Below, one piece after another: positions 34,868 through 47,592 of a stretch of DNA of 64,000 nt. Numbering within the stretch: position 1 is the stretch's first letter; every line of letters starts with the position of its first letter. A model generated the notes under the pieces. The model worked only from the letters and a program-made list of their open reading frames with translations. It was not told the origin of the DNA and did no database searches. Origin of the DNA: Psoroptes ovis (taxonomy: Eukaryota > Arthropoda > Arachnida > Sarcoptiformes > Psoroptidae); NCBI GenBank assembly GCA_002943765.1, contig PQWQ01000022.1, forward strand, positions 372,001 through 436,000, read 5' to 3'. A program made the translations under genes and the position numbers.

Positions 34868-37800
34868 TTACAAAGGCGTATTTCGATTTGATTTAATATT
34901 AATCATCATCGGGTGTTGATTTATGGCAGCATTAGTTACGTAATTTGTAACAATTTGTCCATAACCATCAATCGAATGATTATTATAATCAACTATTCGA
35001 TCGAATACTTGATCATAGTTAAGTGATTTTTCGTTGATAAACACATTGTTTTGAGTACAATTTTGTACATCCGATTCAACATCACCTTCATCACCACTTG
35101 TATTCGTATCAGATGATGATTGTATGGATGATGTTGAAGATGATGACGATTGATTATCAATTGATTGAGTCATCATTGATTTTAGTCGACGTTTTGATCC
35201 ATTTGATCGATTTTTACGATGTCTTTGGGCTATTCTTGTCGAATGTCTTGAATGATTTTTCATTATTTTACCAGCAATTTTGCCATTTAAATGATCGGTT
35301 TGTGATTCAATCGATATACGACTTTCGCTTCCAGGTACTGGTGGACGTTGCAAATTGAATATTTCAAAAATTTCTTGATTTTTTTGCTGCTGCTGCTGCT
35401 GTTGTTGCTTATCAGTTGAATTATCATTGGCCAATGAGCTTGTAATTGGCTTCGGCTTGATAATTTCCTCATTATTAAGTTTATCAGTAAATTTTATAGT
35501 TGATTGAGGCAAAATCATTTGTGAATGCATGTTGTTCATCATTTTAGCAGGTGAAATTGACAAGGAACGTTGTTGACCAATCGATAATTGATTATTGGCC
35601 ATTTTATGACCATATGATGATTGTTTCATAAACAAAGGACTTTGTTGACGTTTTAAAATACAATTTGGGTTTGTTAATGGTCTTTGTATTTGTTGCATTA
35701 GAAAATTTTTACTATTCAGGCCTGGTTTCCAATGATTAATTGATTGATTAATTATTGATGATTCGTGATTGACGATTTCAGCGTTTTCACTGATTGATTC
35801 TAATTGCTGTGGCTTATGGTCATAACATTCACCATTGTTATCAACCAGTAAATTATTAGAAATTGGCAGCGGTGGTATTGTTGATGGTTTTTTCTTTTTA
35901 CGCTTCAAAACAGCTGAATTCAAACGACAACTAAATACACCCGGTATCATTTGATCATTGTGTGACAATGTTTTCGATAATTCACCGAGATTTTGTTGTT
36001 GATGATTAATCAATGATGATGATGATGATGACGTTGGCATTGTAAGCGTAAATGGCAATAATTTTGGATCAATATCTTTGAAACTATTTTGCATTGATTG
36101 ATTCATTAATAATTGATCAATTATTGATTTTTCTTTTGGTGATATTCGATTATCAAATTTATTCATAGATAATGATTGTGTGTGTTGTTGTTGATTTGCA
36201 ATCGTCATCGCTACATTATTTGTTGAGACTTGATTATCTGTATGAAATCGTCGTTCTTGTGAATGCATCAATTGTGTATTAATCTTATTCGATTCAGTCG
36301 GTTTAAGATTACGAATATGAAAATAACGATAATATAAACACATAAACAGAATGCCAAACATAAACGATACAATCACTAAACATATGGCTAAATTACGATA
36401 AGATTGAATGGTGGTGAAACGATTATCGAAAAATATTGATATACACAGTAATAATATGTTTTCGGCAAACATGATTAAATAATATGCCAACATACGATAT
36501 CTGGATGGATTCTGTTTCGATAGAAAATAAATTAAAATTAATATTTTGATATGAGATTATAACTGTGAAACCTACATCCTCCATGTTTACAAAACAAAAT
36601 ACATAAATCCATGCTAATAATGATGCATTAAATAATTTTTTCAAACGATATTTTAACGTTGATTCGTTGCTTATTTTATCATTATCCTCATAATCTAATT
36701 GTTGAAGACAATGAGGTGTCAGCAGCCATAAAAGCATTGAAAACCAATGCAAACCAATCACTATGAATAACCATTGTTCATAAAGGACAGCATATACGGT
36801 TAATGCAACCACACGGGATATTATTGTGCTAAACAAATTGAAATTGAAAATAAATGATTAGCCATTCAAATAATGAACGTTTCAACATACCCAAGACGCC
36901 AAAAAAATTGAAATATAACACCACACCATGTCAATATTAAACGATGTATTTTTTTGGGGCATATATTCTTATTGAATGATGATAATGACCAACAAATAGA
37001 GAATAATGACAGTAATATTGAAATGAGTTGCAGATCATTTTCAAAAATTTTGATCATTGATTTTTTATGCCATAATAAATATGTTTGTATCAATAACATT
37101 GGTGCAGCTTCGACAAATGAATGTATCATACGAAGTAAACATAGTTCGCTAACTTCACGTTTCACTGTTAGTAAATTGACTGGTGCAAATAATTTAAAAT
37201 AACGATATAATACACCACATTGGAGAACGTGAATTATGGTCATTAGGCGACGATCATTTTGAGGAATTTGAATTCTTTGCTGATTGGTAGATGTTGTTGC
37301 TGATCGATACCACCATTTATATGATAATAATTGATTAATGATCATTGTCATTATGATTATGATCATTGATATGGCAAACCATTTGTATTGTCTATTCAAA
37401 TATAATTGATATGTAGTAACTAAATCGAATACTAAATCACAAAAATATGATGCTAATGATATTATGTTGAACAGCAAATCACATAATGGAAGAAATTCCA
37501 TACGATTCGATATGATTATCACTTGTTGTTGTTCAGGCTGTTGTTGAAGATGTTGAGAGGGTTGTTGCAGCATATGCATTTGGTTGGCCAAAGGCTGATT
37601 TAGCCGCACATTATCATCACCGCAATTCAACAATGTTTGAGTCAATTGTCCTTGCTTTAATGTAATGGCAACATCATGTCCAATGATGGTCAAAGAATCG
37701 GATTTTTCTTGATTCATGGTGTTTGGCGTATTTACAATGGTTGGTTCAGTATAAATATTATTATTTACATTATTTGAACAATAATCTGAAGGTAAATCAA

Positions 37801-37939
37801 TCATTGATTGTTGTTGTTGTTGTTGCTGTTGATGATTGATACAATTATCATCAAATTCATCATTTAAAAATACACGTGCTAATCGTTTTGATTGATTCAT
37901 AATTGTTGATGGCTGTTGTGTTTGCTGGTGGAGATCCAT
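34868..37939 (-). CDS. XK-related protein (Xkr4/6/7-like scramblase family)
   Basis: Three exons, 37939-36891, 36828-36576 and 36511-34868, join in phase to about 981 residues. The membrane core spans exon 1 to early exon 3: a first hydrophobic pair (LCDLLFNIISLASYFCDLVFD), GVLYRYFKLFAPVNLL, the family block LCLLRMIHSFVEAAPMLLIQ, FWRLGTIISRVVALTVYAV, and a last segment around residue 480. XK-family members include caspase-activated phospholipid scramblases. The N-terminus (about 120 residues) and the C-terminal tail (about 430 residues) are hydrophilic and rich in Gln, Asn and Ser, much longer than in vertebrate relatives. The tail has a DEGD motif (SGDEGDVESD) that could be a caspase site. 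Scrambling activity is inferred, not shown. Confidence 0.85.
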
Positions 37940-38588
37940 TTTCTTAAAGTTTTGGCTGATTCATTGACTAAATAGACGATGATTCATGTTAGGAATTTGA
38001 TGATTGATGATCTTTTCTTTGTGTTGGTTTGTTCGGATTTAAACAAGAAACATCATGTATAAACGATTCAAATCAATTCAAATCTTGAAAATTTCATTTA
38101 AGCTAAAAACAACCCATTCATTCATACGAAACATCAAAGAAAAAAAACAATTAAAATAAATTTCGTCCATTCAAAAAAATAAATACCTGTGAATAGTCAA
38201 AACAACATGTAAAATGGATGGCAAGAGTCATATACAACAGTCATTGTCTTGTGTAAACTTTGACCAATACAACAGCCTACACCATTACTTTGTTGGTTGT
38301 TTCATTTTTTTCGTTGTTGTTGTCCAACAAATACACAGCTCAATGGTAAGACTAAGGAATGTTGATGATCGTGAATTAATAATCTGAAGCAAGTCATTCA
38401 CAATAACCACCACCACCACCACTATAGCCACCAATCACCCATTAAAATATTTAGGTGTTATGCATTCATTTTTCTCATTTGAATGGTGGGAATGTTGTTT
38501 AACAACTTTAAGTCATTTTTCTTTTTTTGAATTTGGTGGGTTGTTTTTTTCCGATTAAAGTCTTAAGGTTCGAAGGTTATTCATTTTC

Positions 38589-38621
<33 letters not shown>

Positions 38622-39351
38622 ACAGTTTGCTATATTTTCAATTAAATATGCCACTATGCAAAATCTATGTGATGAATAAGACTGCTTTATGACACGGGAA
38701 AAAAAATGTTCAGTGTTCAACGTTCAGCAAGTTTTTTATTTTTTGATTAATTTTGTTCAATGAACTAGGCAAAACAAAGCTTGCTGAACACCACATAAGG
38801 TGTGCCAAATGGCCATTCAACATAAATTATTCAATTTTTGACATATAAATTTTTCTGAAATTGAATAATTTCATTCATTGGCAGAATTCTATTAAAATTC
38901 TTTCCTTTAAACAGATTATACCTGTGTGCATCATTTAACATAAACATTTATGGAATGTGTGTATTCATCACAAATGAATGATTATTTTTGGCCACATGCC
39001 GAGAGTCTTAAAGATATGTGCTGCTTAAAGTTATGACTTATTTCTGAGAATATATTTGTTATCCATCATTCATTTTCGAATGAATAAAAAAAGATTTACA
39101 CTTTGATGGATTTACCATTTATAAAAGAAAAATCTTGAACAAAAATTGACCACCACAAAAATTTTGAATCAAAGATGAGGCCAAGAGAAAAGTTGCTAAA
39201 ATTTTCTTGGGAAAATTTTGAATTCAGTGAATGTATTAATCATTGATATGATTGGCTCAATGATTAATTCAAAATTTTTTTATATATTTTCAATTAAAAT
39301 TTAATTTTAAAAAAAAGAATTAAGCCGGGATTCCATTAATAAAATCATTGA
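37940..39351. other. Intergenic region between XK-related gene and BAZ1A
   Basis: Contains the XK-related promoter region, a 31-base T tract at 38590-38620 and the 3' flank of the BAZ1A-like gene. No gene, RNA or transposon end was recognised. Confidence 0.5.
38590..38620. repeat. Poly-T tract, 31 bp
   Basis: An uninterrupted T run, possibly the trace of a retroposed poly-A tail in the opposite orientation, but no element body or target duplication was seen next to it. Confidence 0.9.
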
Positions 39352-42300
39352 TCATTTAACAATAATTCTATGATAATCATTATTTCGATCATTCGTTGAA
39401 CATTTACGTGATTTTAAATGATTCGCAGATGATTGACAATTAAAAGCATCATTACTATTATTATTATTATTCATATTTTCATCATTTGTTATTATAGTTG
39501 AATTATCAACATTATATTCTTCATAATTAATATTAGGTTTACGTTTACGTTGTGAACGACGTAATTCACAATTATTGTTTCCAATGTGATGATTCATATC
39601 TTGATTATCACTCGATTCATTCAATTTATTATTTTCCATTGAACAATCGGCACAATTCCAAGCGCGTGGTATGCGCGCCATATTCATACAATTCAAATGA
39701 TAATGTTTATTACATGTTTTACATGATACCTATTGTAAACAAATGAGAACAAAAAGGCAAATTTTAATGAAAATATAGAAATGTAAGAGGTGAAGCGAGA
39801 CAAGCGAGTGGTTTGAACGACAATCAGCATCGATGACTATAAATTCAAATGACTTACCTGCGAATAAGAATTTGAAATTTGTTTCAAACAAGATTCACAT
39901 CGAGGAATGTTTTCATCCAAATTATTATTGATGGTGCTATCATTTTTAGAAGAATGATCCGTGGTTTTTGAAATCGAAGATTTCTTACTCGCATCTAAGT
40001 GATTGGTTGTGCGCGGTAAACATTTGTGACAATACCAATCTCCTTCGATTTCATCAATAGAAGATATTGGTGGCTGTAGACAATAAATGTGATATCCATA
40101 ATTACAATGATCACATAATATCATTTCATCATTAGCTTTACGCCTACAAATGTGACACTTATTGGCCGTTTTCAACGCTGACATTGACCAATTAATGGAG
40201 CGTTCCAGTATATAAATGTTTAGAAATAATTGTGAATGATTAGTAATACCGTTGAAATCATTTGAAATGTTTTCATTTTCAATTTCATCATTATCAGGTA
40301 CTTTCAAAATATCCAACCATTTTTCTGATAACTGAGGCTGTTGCTGTTGCAGAAATCTCATCAATTGATCATGATCAATATTTTCTTCATCATATATTGA
40401 TGGTGATAATTGCAAAGTGTCTGATTGATAAACACACAATGGTGGCATCAAACAAAATGGTCTCATTGATCGAGCTAATTTCGATAATTTTCCCGTTAAT
40501 AATTTTAATGATTCTTTTTTATTTGATTGACAATTATTCACATTCAAATCTCTATACCAATCTTCGCGATCTGAGGCCGAGAATGAACCTTTGGAATAAA
40601 AACAACATATAAATAAAATTCATCAAAATTTTCAATCAAAAACTTACAAAAACAACCATTGAATATATTATCTTCGAATAATGATAAATGATTTCGTAAT
40701 TGTTCATCAAATATTTCAATGACAGTATGATTCGTATCATTTTCGAGGTGAAAATCGTTCTTGGAATTATTTCTTTTGTTATTCAAATGATTATTATGCG
40801 CCATTGTTATTTGCTGTATTTGTAATCTTTCGGATTTTCTCAACTGTTGAAAATCACTTTCATCTTGATTTTCATCTTCAATCATGCTTTGGGAACTTGA
40901 CAACGTTTTTATCGGGATATAATCAGGATTCATAGAATAAGGATCGAATTCGTTGAGGTGCCTCGATAAAATGGATTCTTTTTCGAATGAAAGCATAGCC
41001 TTCAATTCGGATTCTCGAAAACCCCGTTCATTTAAAGATTCTATCAAATCATTCAACTGTTCTTTTGTGTAAAATGTCCACACATGTTTAATGTTGACCT
41101 TGTCATTAACAGTGTTAAAGTAGCAACCGCGATGTACTTGACAGGTGGTTGAATCACCTGTACATCTGATTATTGGTTCTCTATTTACATCAACAGTTTC
41201 TTCTACCTTATTCTTATCATCATCGATTTTATTAGCTGTTTTCTTTTGCTTTTTCCGTAGATATTCGTCTAGTTTTGGCTTTGACTTAGGGTTAGGATCA
41301 TCAAAACATTGATTAATCGGATGGTCAATGGTACCATATTCATTGTTAATTATTTTTTCAACAAATAAACCAGGAATCGTATCGAATAGCCAATATTTTC
41401 TATAATTACGATCCATACCAATTGGACGTAATCGTGAGTATGTTGACAGGTGCCTAATTTGAGCTTTTAATTCGACAACATCTTTTTTCAATTTAGTTTC
41501 TCTCTCTATTTTCTCTCGAAGATATTGTTGCTTTTCTTCTTCAGTCAAAATTTCATTTGTATCATTCGTTTGTTGATTTTCTAAATGATTTGGATTCAAT
41601 CTTCGGCGTCTTAAACGTTGGCGAATTGGATTTTCACGTAACCATCGCGAATGTAATGCATTCAAATGACGAATTTGAAGTTTCAATTTGACCATTTCAT
41701 CTAATGTTGATTCAATTTTTTGTCGTATTTCATTTACATTAGTTACAATATCATTCAATAAAATTTTCAATATTTTTATACGATCATGCTGATTCAATTC
41801 AAAAATTGTACGTGATGATAGCAGTTTTACTAATTTAAAATCTTCTTCGAATATTTTAATTACAATTTTTCCATTATTTACAATATTTCTTGTCTTATAA
41901 ATATAAATCCTCAAAATCTCAGATATTGTATATTGATCCAATGGTAAACACATCAATTTATCAATTTTAGAAAAATAAGTCGTTACAAATTGATTTACAG
42001 AACAATACAATTGATTGGTCGTTTTAGATGATGAATTCGTCGAGGCATCTTTATGATTATTATCATCATCTAATTCATTGTTTTCGCAATTATTATCATA
42101 GGAGCTTTCATCAATTCTAAGATCATCATTCAATATATTACGATCTTCGTCATTAGCAGAATTATAATTTGAATTGGTCGATTGATATATTGTTTTCATC
42201 AACGATATTAGTAGATCGGCAATACCACCGATCGATTTAACATTTGTATCATTCAAAATTTTGATGAAATAATCAAATTTCAACTGTTTTGGGAAATTTT

Positions 42301-43786
42301 GATGATCAAATGCAATAAATTCATGGAAAATGTTAATAAAATCAACAATCATAAATGAGTCGGATAATAGTTCATTTGAAATGTCGCAATCAATCGAATT
42401 GGCCATTGGTAATTCAACAAGATCATCACAAAGTAAATCGTCACGTTTTTCATTCCATAATTTTAAATCATCTTCATATTGTTTACGATGCTCTTTTTCT
42501 GCATTTTTTGCATCTTTTTCATTTTCAACTGATTCTTTTGAATTTGATTTTGATTCTTCATTATCGTTATCGGTTGTATTCTTTTTGCTTTTCGATTGTT
42601 TTTTCTTGGATTTTTTAACATCTTTGGATTTTTTATTTTTCTTCGCTGATTTAGTCATTTTCATCAATTTTTCTTTCTGATTTGAGAGCAGATTGCTTTT
42701 CTTTTTCTTAATCAGTTCTTCATTCGTTTCATTAATATTTTCTTGATTTTCTTTGGATTGTTCATTCGGTGACTGCTGTTGCTGCAGCTCTGGATCATTG
42801 TTGTTATTATTATCCTCACCATCCATTATCATCATATATCGTTGTCGATTCAATGCTTTTACCACAAATGTATCATCATTAAAATTCGGCAATGGACCTT
42901 TGAAAATATCGCTCCATTGCATTTGATCGACACCGAATTTTTTCAAAGATTCTGGTTTGATTTTCAAAGGTTTATAACGGCCATTACGTGTGGCTAAATG
43001 TTGTTTTAAAAATAGACGGATTTTTTCTCTTGTCAATAGAAATTTTGACCTCTGTATGCGTGCAGCAGGTATTATTATACAATTATTATCGTCTATCTGA
43101 ACATTATTCAAATATTTTACATTTTCTAACGACTGCTCATCAATACATTCGACCAAATAACTATATGACAATGGATCTAGACCATATGCGATACTGTTAG
43201 CTGATGATAATTGATTTTCATTCAATTCCGGTGCTATCACATCACGTATTATGCCATTAATTCGTTTTCTATGTTTTGAAATGAGAAACAATGATATGAT
43301 TCAACCAAAAAATCATCAAAGCATTGAGCTTACCCTCGTTTTTTAGGAGTAATCTGGACATGTTCACCAATAAAATATCGTAAGTTTGTATATTCAATCA
43401 AAATTGATAATATTACATTCATACTGAAATTATCGATATAATTCATTAAATGTAGAATGACTTTTTGCAATATTTTCGGTATTGTCGATACTAATTCACG
43501 AGATTCTTGTTCTGATTTTAATGCTTCCGAATATGTCAATCCGGTGCGGCCAGTCAATGAACATGTCCATAATAATGATGAATACAGAAATTGTCGTTCA
43601 AAATATTCACTTTAATCGATAAAAATCAATTAAGATTAAACAAATCACAATTAATCATGCAAAAAATACTCACTCATATGTCAAAAATGCTTCACCAGTG
43701 ATTTGGCAATAAAACACTTGTTCATCTGGTGATAAATCTTCGGGCAAAGATTTCAAATGAAATTCTTCTTTACCAAGCAAAGGCAT
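39352..43786 (-). CDS. BAZ1A/ACF1-type chromatin remodelling subunit
   Basis: The accessory subunit that, with the ISWI ATPase, forms ACF/CHRAC nucleosome-spacing complexes in the nucleus. Five exons, 43786-43674, 43609-43334, 43268-40648, 40588-39858 and 39729-39352, join in phase to about 1372 residues. Order: WAC domain (DEQVFYCQITGEAFLTYDEY, SLTGRTGLTYSEALKSE); a Lys-rich coiled region; DDT domain (LVELPMANSI..FMIVDFINIFHEF, about 400-460); WHIM/WSD motif (IGMDRNYRKYWLFDTIPGLF, about 760); a block like NIFNGCFCSFSASDREDW; PHD finger 1 (CHICRRK..LCDHCNYGYHIYC..GDWYCHKC, about 1150-1195); PHD finger 2 (CESCLK..CKTCNKHYHLNC..WNCADC). The protein then ends in an Asn-rich tail without a bromodomain, unlike human BAZ1A and Drosophila Acf. 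It is divergent to RBM25. Confidence 0.93.
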
Positions 43787-44759
43787 GTTAAATCAATTAT
43801 ATCTTTGAATAATCGAAAAAAATCATAAGAAATCGATTGAAATTCAATGAATTTGTAAACAACAACAACAACTTCAAACAGAATTATATCGAATGAGCAA
43901 ACATTTAGTGAAAGGTTTAAAAACGCAAGGATAAATATTGAAAACAACAGAATAAACTCAAAAATATCATTTTTTGAAAATGATATGCATGCAACATTTG
44001 TGTAATATTTAACAAAACATGCTCGAATCTTCTATTTGAAAAAATCTATTTCGAAATAATAAACTTGCTCATGTTTTTGGTGAAACGAATAAAACTTACT
44101 TTTTGTTACTTCTTGACCGTACAAAATAAAAGAATAAGAAATGAATTTATGAATCTTAGTAAATTCCGATTAGTTCAAATAACCAGTTGGAATTATTTGA
44201 CCATCAACAATGATTTGACATTGAATTTTCTTTACAAAAAAATCAATTTCAAGTTTCGGGATTTCATTGATTTACATGTGTGCTTGTCTTTGATTTTTTT
44301 TTATTTGAATAATTTGAGTCAAACAAAATTTCGTTTAATTTTGTTACTTTTTTTTCGTCGTCGTTCAATAACAAAGAAAATCATTACATCTCTCATTTCT
44401 TTCTATTATTTTGGTATTGAAAAATTTTCATTCAAAATGAAATGTTAAAACATTTTTCAATTTTTTCTCATTTCAATTGCGCAAACGTATGTTGTCGCTG
44501 GATTCAAAATGCCATTCGCACGCCTTTTGTTGTTTGATTGTTTGGTAGCGCGCGCATTTTTTTTGTTTTTTTGTTTTTAGCGCAAAAAAAAAATTAAAAA
44601 TTCGAAAATGCCACTACCACAAATATCGATAGTCGTTCGAGCATCACAAATATCGATATTTTTTGGAATCGATGTATCGTTGTGTATGAATCGATTATCT
44701 TAAAAATAATTTTCCAGAACCAAAACAAATTTATTTTATTTGGTTTAAATTATCAAATA
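43787..44759. promoter_or_regulatory. Bidirectional promoter region, BAZ1A/RBM25
   Basis: The two genes start 973 bp apart on opposite strands, so this spacer must contain both start regions. The RBM25-proximal part has a GC-rich TAGCGCGCGCA stretch at about 44547-44557 and two TATCGATA motifs at 44624 and 44651. A frame at 44065-44448 is AT-driven and not supported as a gene. Confidence 0.6.
44624..44658. promoter_or_regulatory. Paired DRE-like TATCGATA motifs
   Basis: TATCGATA occurs exactly at 44624-44631 and 44651-44658, 27 bp apart and about 100-135 bp before the RBM25 start. This octamer is the DNA replication-related element bound by DREF at housekeeping promoters in Drosophila. Use by this organism is inference. 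Confidence 0.5.
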
Positions 44760-47592
44760 ATGTCATTTCCTCCATCGTTACCGCCAACAAATAATCCACT
44801 GTTTCCTGGCGGTTATCCAGCACCTCCAGTACCACCATCAACAAATGTTCCGCCACCGTTGCCCAGATTTCCAATAATGCGTAAGTTTATATCATTTTAA
44901 TTATTTTTATTTTGTTCTAATGTGTTCATCATTACTTGATTAGCTGGTTTAGCACCACCATTAGTACCGATGCCGATGGGTGTAACGGTTCCAGCAGGTG
45001 TAGCATCAATATCAGCACCACCAATACGTAAACAAAATGCAGCTGTCATTGCAGCACCACCGGTGATCGCATTGAATCCACAACAATCGGCTGCAATGCT
45101 TTATGCTCAAAATCCTGTAAATTATTCAATGAATAATTATCATTACTCACTAATTCTGTTTTACCATAAATAGCTATTACCAAAATTACCATCAGCAATG
45201 ACATCGATGACAAATCCCACAGTTGATACAAATAAAAAAATGGCCATCACGACTGTGTTTGTTGGTAATATAACTGATCGTGCATCAGACATGTTAATAC
45301 GACAACTGCTATCGGTAATTATTCTTAAATCAATCCAATCACAAAATATTCTAACCTATTTACTTTTGAAATCAATAAGAAATGTGGTTCCGTTCACAAT
45401 TGGAAACGTATACAAGGACCAGATGGAAAATTACAAGCATTCGGATTTTGTGATTATGCAGATCCTGAATCAGCAATGCGTGCCATACGTTTATTACATG
45501 AATTTATGATATCAGACAAAAAATTAATTGTCAAAGCTGATGCTAAGACACAGGAAAAATTAGATGAATATAATAAATTGAATAAAAAATCTGATAAATC
45601 AAAAAATACCGCTGATGATGATGATGATGATAAAATAATTCGACAACAGCTACAATATGTATTACGTGAACATGAAATTGAGCTATCAAAAGAACCAGAT
45701 AAAGATCAAGATAAAAAGAATAAACAAAAGGAAAAAGATTCGAAAAATGAGGTAAGTAAAATTGTTACATAATTCAATTGATTACAATTTGATTTCAATT
45801 TTTGTAGAATTTATCCGATATGGATATTGAAGATGATAAACGTAATCTAATACATCGTGAAATTGATAAATTCCGTGATACCTACAAGAAATATGATGAA
45901 GAAAAAGAAGAGGAGAAAAGAAAAAAAGAAGAACGACAAAGACATAAAGAAAATAATAATAGTAACAGTAATAATAATAACGATAATGATAATTCCAGTA
46001 TTAATAATTCAAAGTCTTCAAAAAGTTCAAGACGTTCAAGATCGAAAGATGTGGATACGAAACGTCGTAGCAATGATAAACGAAATAATCGTGTATCATC
46101 CAAAGATTATCATCGTAAAAATGATCGTAATCGTAAACGTGATCAACGTTCATCTTCGTTCGAATCAGAATCGCGTGAACAGCGTAATGATCCACTGCTT
46201 GGTAATGAATCACCAGAATCACCTGTTGATGAAGAAGAATTATTATTACGGCGTCGGCGACAAGAACAGAATCGTGAAAAAGAATTATCATATCAACGAA
46301 GACTTAGGGATTGGGAGAATCGAGAAAAACGTAAAGCACGAGAATATGAACGTGAACAAGAAAAAGAAATACGCCGTAAGAAAGAAGAAGAAATTGAAAA
46401 ACAAAAACTTAAACAATTCCTACAAGATTATGATGATTTGAAACATGATGAAAAATATTACAGTGGAAAATCACTGCTACAGCGACAAGCAGATCGTCGT
46501 AAAGAAATAGAACAAGATAATTATGAGCGACAACAAGAACTGAAAGAATTGGAAGAGTTACGCCGTAAATTGAATCAAGAAGGCCATCCAGATCCTGAAT
46601 CTGAATTGCGTAAACATTTCAATGTTCAAAATAGTAACAATGATGAATATGATGATATAACCATGATGAAAAGTACTAACAGTAATAATTATATTGACAA
46701 TGATGAATCCAGTCAGCATTCTTTGTCGAATCAACAGCCACAATCAGCTGTGAAAACATTCGGTTTTGTTGGCATGAAAATATCGAATCAAAACTTGGAC
46801 CACATAAACAATGCCGATAATGATGGTGCTCAACAATCATCATCATCATTATCGGATCGTATTTCCATACAACAACAACAGCAGCAACAACAAAATGTGA
46901 AGACACAGCATCAACAAGCGCAACAAGGTTCAGCAAAATCATCAAACATTGATGCAGCAATTAAACGTAAAAAAATGACAGTTTCAGATGTATTCAATTC
47001 AAATGATGATGATGATCATAATTCTTCGATGAAAAAACGTCGTCCACCTCCGAATACATTGTTTGAAGATTCTAATAGTATTCATGATAATAGCTCACAA
47101 AATCAAAATAAACCTTCGATAAATCAATCATCGATACCATTACAGATGACCAAGGAAGAGAAAAGAATTCTGATCAAAAATCTTATCGATGAAATTCCGA
47201 CATCAAAAACAGAAATATTTAATTATAAATTAGATTGGAGTCAATTGGATAATGTAAGTGAATTTGGATTTTTATATTTCATTTTTAATAATACTTACTC
47301 AATCTTATCTTTCCAGAATCTAATGGAACAACGTATACGGCCATGGATTAGTAAAAAAATCAAAGATTATATCGGTGAAGAAGATACAACATTTTTAAAT
47401 TTTATTTGTCAAAAATTGCTGACCAAAAATGATGCACAATCATTGTTGGATGATGTTGCAATGGTGTTGGATGATGAAGCACAAGTTTTTATTGTTAAAT
47501 TATGGCGTTTGCTGATTTATGAAATTGAAGCAAAAAAGTTGGGCATCAATAAATATGCTGCAGTCACTACAACAAATGATGATAAAAAATGA
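44760..47592 (+). CDS. RBM25: RNA-binding protein 25 (splicing regulator)
   Basis: A nuclear spliceosome-associated factor that influences splice-site choice. Six exons, 44760-44880, 44944-45116, 45174-45314, 45380-45751, 45808-47253 and 47317-47592, give about 842 residues, close to the human 843. Order: Pro-rich N-terminus (SFPPSLPPTNNPLFPGGYPA); RRM from about residue 120 (TTVFVGNITDRASD, then KCGSVHNWKRI, LQAFGFCDYADPESAMRAIR); a long Arg/Glu/Lys-Asp mixed-charge region with coiled-coil character; a poly-Gln insert; and a C-terminal PWI domain (ISKKIKDYIGEEDTTFLNFI, LLDDVAMVLDDEAQVFIVKL). The 63-bp intron 47254-47316 is in frame; retaining it would interrupt the PWI domain entry with hydrophobic sequence. 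Divergent from BAZ1A. Confidence 0.95.
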
